Assembly: GCA_913009865.1 (NCBI GenBank)
Contig: CAJVYK010000088.1
Coordinates: 1 to 8,396 of the forward strand
Direction: 5' to 3'
Source: an uncultured bacterium
GTDB taxonomy: Bacteria > Planctomycetota > Phycisphaerae > Sedimentisphaerales > Anaerobacaceae
DNA: 8,396 bases
Below, in pieces: positions 5,479 to 8,396 of the stretch. A program made the translations under genes and the position numbers. The notes under the pieces were generated by a model. That model was not told the origin of the DNA. It saw nothing but the letters and a program-made list of their open reading frames with translations, and did no database searches. The first letter of the stretch is position 1; every line of letters begins with the position of its first letter.

Positions 5479-8396
5479 TCACGAGCAGCCCATCGAGTTG
5501 CCGCAGTTGAAGCATTTGTAGCAGCTTCCGTTGCGAACCGTAATCGCTCCGCAAACATCGCAGGCAGGGGCATCGTCCTGGAAATGCTCAAACTGGGCGT
5601 TAAACTGCTCTAAAACCTTCCCCTCAGACTGCAACGGCCCGGCTGTCTTAGCAACGGCTGGACCCACCAAAGCCCCGATTCGACTTGCCAGGCCGGCAAA
5701 TTTGCCTATCGGGGACACAGAGGGCTGCTTAGCCACCTGCTTAGCAGATGAAGATTCTTCATCTTTGCGCTTTGACTTAATTTTTGTACCGGCTTTTGCT
5801 TCGGCAATTTTTTCCGCTAAGTCTTTGGTCTTTTCAACTAACTGCCTGGCGGTCGTCGTATTTTTATTCGTCCTTGGCGCCGATGACCTGTCAGGGGTGT
5901 TTCTCTCGGCATAGCCGGGTATGAACTGACAGCCCAGCCAGCAGAAAATATAATCGATTATACTCTTCGCAAAGGGTATGTCCCTGTTCGATGTCATTCC
6001 CGAAGGTTCAAACCGGGCGTGCCGGAATTTGTCCACCAGCGTGATTAAAGGCACGCCATACTGCAGTGCCATTGAAGTGCAGGTGCCTATAACATCCATA
6101 AGGCCGCCGACTGTGCTGCCCTCCTTGGCCATAGTAATAAACAGCTCACCCGGCTGACCATCCTCATACAGCCCCACCGTCAGATAACCTTCGTGCCCTG
6201 CGACGGAAAATTTATGCGTTATGCTCTGGCGGGTGTCCGGCAGTCGGTGTCTGAATGGCCTGGCCTGACTGGGCGCTTCAGACACGGCTTTTCCCTTGGC
6301 TTCCTCATGTTTTTTGGTAGAGACGGGCTGGAGCTTTTTGGAGCCGTCGCGATAGATTGCCACCGCCTTTAACCCCAGCTTCCAACCCTCCATATAGGCG
6401 GTGGCGATCTCTTCGGTTGTACTTTCCTTTGGCATATTTATGGTTTTGCTGATGGCGCCGGATATAAACGGCTGAACCGCAGCCATCATTTTCAGATGCG
6501 CCATATAATGAATGCACCTTTTCCCTGAACGCGGCTTGAAAGCACAGTCAAAGACCGGCAAATGGTCCGGGTTAAGTTTTTCCGCCCCTTCGATAGTCTC
6601 ATTTTTATCTATGTAATTGCAGATTGATTTGATGTCCTCGGCACTGTAGCCGAGCCGTTCGAGAGCCATTGGCACAGTTTTATTAACAAGTTTGAGCATT
6701 CCGCCGCCGGCCAGCAATTTGTATTTAACCAGTGCGATATCCGGCTCAATGCCGGTAGTATCACAATCCATCATAAACCCGATTGTTCCCGTCGGCGCAA
6801 GGACGGTAACCTGGGCATTACGAAAGCCGACTTTGGAGCCGGCATCGAAGGCCGCGTCCCAGGCATCCTTGGCTGCGTTGCGCATATAGCCCGGACAGTG
6901 CGCTTCGGGAATGTCGTAAGCATACTGACGGTGCATACTTATAACCTTCAACATCGCATCGGTATTCTTGCCGAACTCATCGAAAGCTCCTTTTATTGAG
7001 GCCATTTCCGCACTTACCGTATAGGCAGTTCCGGTCATTATAGCGCTGATTGACTCTGCCATCGCCCTTGCCTGGTCGGAGTCGTAAGGAAGCGCCAAAC
7101 TCATAACAAGACAGCCGAGATTGGCATAGCCCAGACCGAGCGGGCGGAACAGATGGCTGTTTATGGTAATTGATTCGTCCGGATAGCTTCCGTTATCAAC
7201 CAGAATTTCCTGAGCAATAATGAACAGCCGAATCGCTTTCTTAAATCTGGCAACATCGAAAGAACCATCCTCTTTGCGAAATTTCATAAGGTTCAGCGAA
7301 GCCAGATTACAGGCGGAATCATCGATGAACATATACTCACTGCAGGGGTTTGAAGCGTTAATCGGCCCGGAGTTCGGGCAGGTATGCCAGCGGTTGATTG
7401 TACTGTGGTACTGCAGGCCGGGGTCGCCGCAAATCCTTGTGCCCTCGGCAATCAACTCCATCAGCTCGCGAGCTGAATACTCCTGCATTTTCTCGCCCGT
7501 TGTTACGGCATGGGTAGTCCACTTGGCGTCTTTTTCCACCGCCTGCATAAACTCGTCGGTTATGCGCACGGAAAGATTAGAGTTCTGAAACATCACACAG
7601 CTGTACGCTTCGTTGCTGTAGTCGCCGGTATAGCCGGCCTCGATAAGCGCCCATGCCTTTTTCTCCTCTTCGGTTTTGCAGGTAATAAACTCCTTAATAT
7701 CAGGATGGTCTATTTTCAGCGACTGCATTTTTGCCGCCCTGCGGGTTTTCCCGCCCGACTTGATTACCGCCGCCACCTGGTCATAGACCCTCATAAAACT
7801 CAAAGGCCCGGATGGTTTGCCTCCGCCGGAGAGTTTCTCTTTACTGCTTCGCAGCGTTGAAAGGTCCGTGCCGGTTCCAGAACCGTGCTTGAACAGCATT
7901 GCCTCGCTTGCCGCCAGTCGCATTATGTCTTCCATTGAGTCCTTAACCGACTGGATAAAACATGCTGAGACCTGCGGATGTTCATAGCTGTTTTCACAGG
8001 CAACAGCTTTTTGCCGCTGGTCGTCCCAGTGGAAATTATGTTTACCGCCGGCAACGTCATAGACGTCGAAAAGACCGGCGTTAAACCATACGGGCGAATT
8101 GAATGCCCCGTATTGGTTCACGCACAGCCAGCTTAGCTCGTTATAGAAAATCTCAGCATCTTTATTGGTAGCGAAGTAACTGTCCTTTTTACCACGGTCG
8201 GCTATCATTTTGCAAACACGATGGATAAGCTGCTTTACCGAATGTTCTCGCTGGCCGGATTTGACATCGCCATAAAAGTATTTGCTTGCCACAACCTTTG
8301 TTGCCAATTGGCTCCAGGAGACCGGGACTTCAATATTGTCTTGCTCGAAGATTGATTGTCCGTTATCGCCGGTGATTTTGGCTGAACGAGTTTCCC
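5479..8396 (-). CDS. nrdJ: Adenosylcobalamin-dependent (class II) ribonucleotide reductase, 5' end outside the window
   Basis: This enzyme reduces ribonucleotides to deoxyribonucleotides using a cysteine thiyl radical generated from coenzyme B12, with no need for oxygen or a separate radical subunit. The frame runs through the window edge, so 971 residues are visible (numbered from the codon at 8392-8394). The N-terminal end ETRSAKITGDNG...VPVSWSQLATKVVASKYF is typical NrdJ sequence, so the TTG at 8307 is internal. Active-site residues are Asn349, Cys351 and Glu353 in NPCSE, with Cys145 (SACF) and Cys362 (ACNLAS) as the likely redox pair. The phosphate loop GSGTGTD is at 171-177 and PTGTIG at 534-539. 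A TSCPD-type domain occupies about 718-824. A low-complexity Lys/Ala/Ser linker (about 832-942) leads to a terminal cluster of six cysteines (945, 948, 958, 961, 964, 970), probably a zinc ribbon plus a mobile thiol tail. No intein interrupts the motifs. Confidence 0.97.
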   Translation of the reverse strand, partial: ETRSAKITGDNGQSIFEQDNIEVPVSWSQLATKVVASKYFYGDVKSGQREHSVKQLIHRVCKMIADRGKKDSYFATNKDAEIFYNELSWLCVNQYGAFNSPVWFNAGLFDVYDVAGGKHNFHWDDQRQKAVACENSYEHPQVSACFIQSVKDSMEDIMRLAASEAMLFKHGSGTGTDLSTLRSSKEKLSGGGKPSGPLSFMRVYDQVAAVIKSGGKTRRAAKMQSLKIDHPDIKEFITCKTEEEKKAWALIEAGYTGDYSNEAYSCVMFQNSNLSVRITDEFMQAVEKDAKWTTHAVTTGEKMQEYSARELMELIAEGTRICGDPGLQYHSTINRWHTCPNSGPINASNPCSEYMFIDDSACNLASLNLMKFRKEDGSFDVARFKKAIRLFIIAQEILVDNGSYPDESITINSHLFRPLGLGYANLGCLVMSLALPYDSDQARAMAESISAIMTGTAYTVSAEMASIKGAFDEFGKNTDAMLKVISMHRQYAYDIPEAHCPGYMRNAAKDAWDAAFDAGSKVGFRNAQVTVLAPTGTIGFMMDCDTTGIEPDIALVKYKLLAGGGMLKLVNKTVPMALERLGYSAEDIKSICNYIDKNETIEGAEKLNPDHLPVFDCAFKPRSGKRCIHYMAHLKMMAAVQPFISGAISKTINMPKESTTEEIATAYMEGWKLGLKAVAIYRDGSKKLQPVSTKKHEEAKGKAVSEAPSQARPFRHRLPDTRQSITHKFSVAGHEGYLTVGLYEDGQPGELFITMAKEGSTVGGLMDVIGTCTSMALQYGVPLITLVDKFRHARFEPSGMTSNRDIPFAKSIIDYIFCWLGCQFIPGYAERNTPDRSSAPRTNKNTTTARQLVEKTKDLAEKIAEAKAGTKIKSKRKDEESSSAKQVAKQPSVSPIGKFAGLASRIGALVGPAVAKTAGPLQSEGKVLEQFNAQFEHFQDDAPACDVCGAITVRNGSCYKCFNCGNSMGCS

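Noticed and set aside
5531..5914. Open frame of 127 codons on the plus strand
   Set aside because: It is antisense to the NrdJ linker and tail; it has no recognisable motif or ribosome binding site and is explained as a shadow of the real gene.
8305..8307. TTG as the start codon of nrdJ
   Set aside because: The frame continues without a stop to the window edge, and the upstream residues (ETRSAKITGDNG, VPVSWSQ) are typical NrdJ sequence, so this TTG codes for an internal leucine.
5479..8396. Intein in nrdJ, common in this gene family
   Set aside because: The motifs SACF, GSGTGTD, NPCSE, ACNLAS and PTGTIG are continuous with normal spacing, so there is no insertion in the visible part.

Overview
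The window reads as one block of housekeeping genes, all encoded on the minus strand. In transcription order (right to left) they are: class II ribonucleotide reductase nrdJ (5' end outside the window), ribosomal proteins rplM (L13) and rpsI (S9), arginine biosynthesis genes argC and argJ, and membrane pyrophosphatase hppA (3' end outside the window). Every gap is under 200 bp. No tRNA, rRNA, IS element, CRISPR array or phage gene is visible.

The organism is probably a free-living bacterium of moderate G+C content, and I lean towards an anaerobic or sediment Planctomycetota (Phycisphaerae-like). This is inference. It rests on the S9 with an N-terminal extension, the long NrdJ with a cysteine-rich tail, argC-argJ placed behind L13-S9, the cation-pumping pyrophosphatase with K+-dependence residues, and short degenerate repeats scattered between genes. 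No 16S gene or other decisive marker is present.

Region by region. 5479-8396 is nrdJ, the oxygen-independent B12 enzyme that makes deoxynucleotides. 5311-5478 holds a strong sigma70-type promoter for rplM, with a perfect -35 box, an A/T-rich UP-like element, a dyad over the -35 box and a C10 homopolymer upstream. 4353-5310 is the classic L13-S9 pair. 1936-4274 holds argC and argJ, consecutive genes of the cyclic acetylated-ornithine route; they may be read from the ribosomal promoter, since no good promoter is seen in front of argC. 1741-1935 holds a candidate promoter for hppA. 1-1740 is hppA, which uses pyrophosphate, a by-product of biosynthesis, to pump Na+ and/or H+.

The most unusual signal is a family of period-7 repeats. 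A 59-base palindromic array of heptads lies inside argJ and is read in frame as an extra loop of about 14 residues. A sister array with 20 of 23 identical bases lies just behind the rpsI stop codon. Weaker period-7 tracts abut the stop codons of rplM and argJ. This resembles in concept the Rickettsia palindromic elements that insert in frame into proteins, although the sequences are unrelated as far as I can judge by eye.
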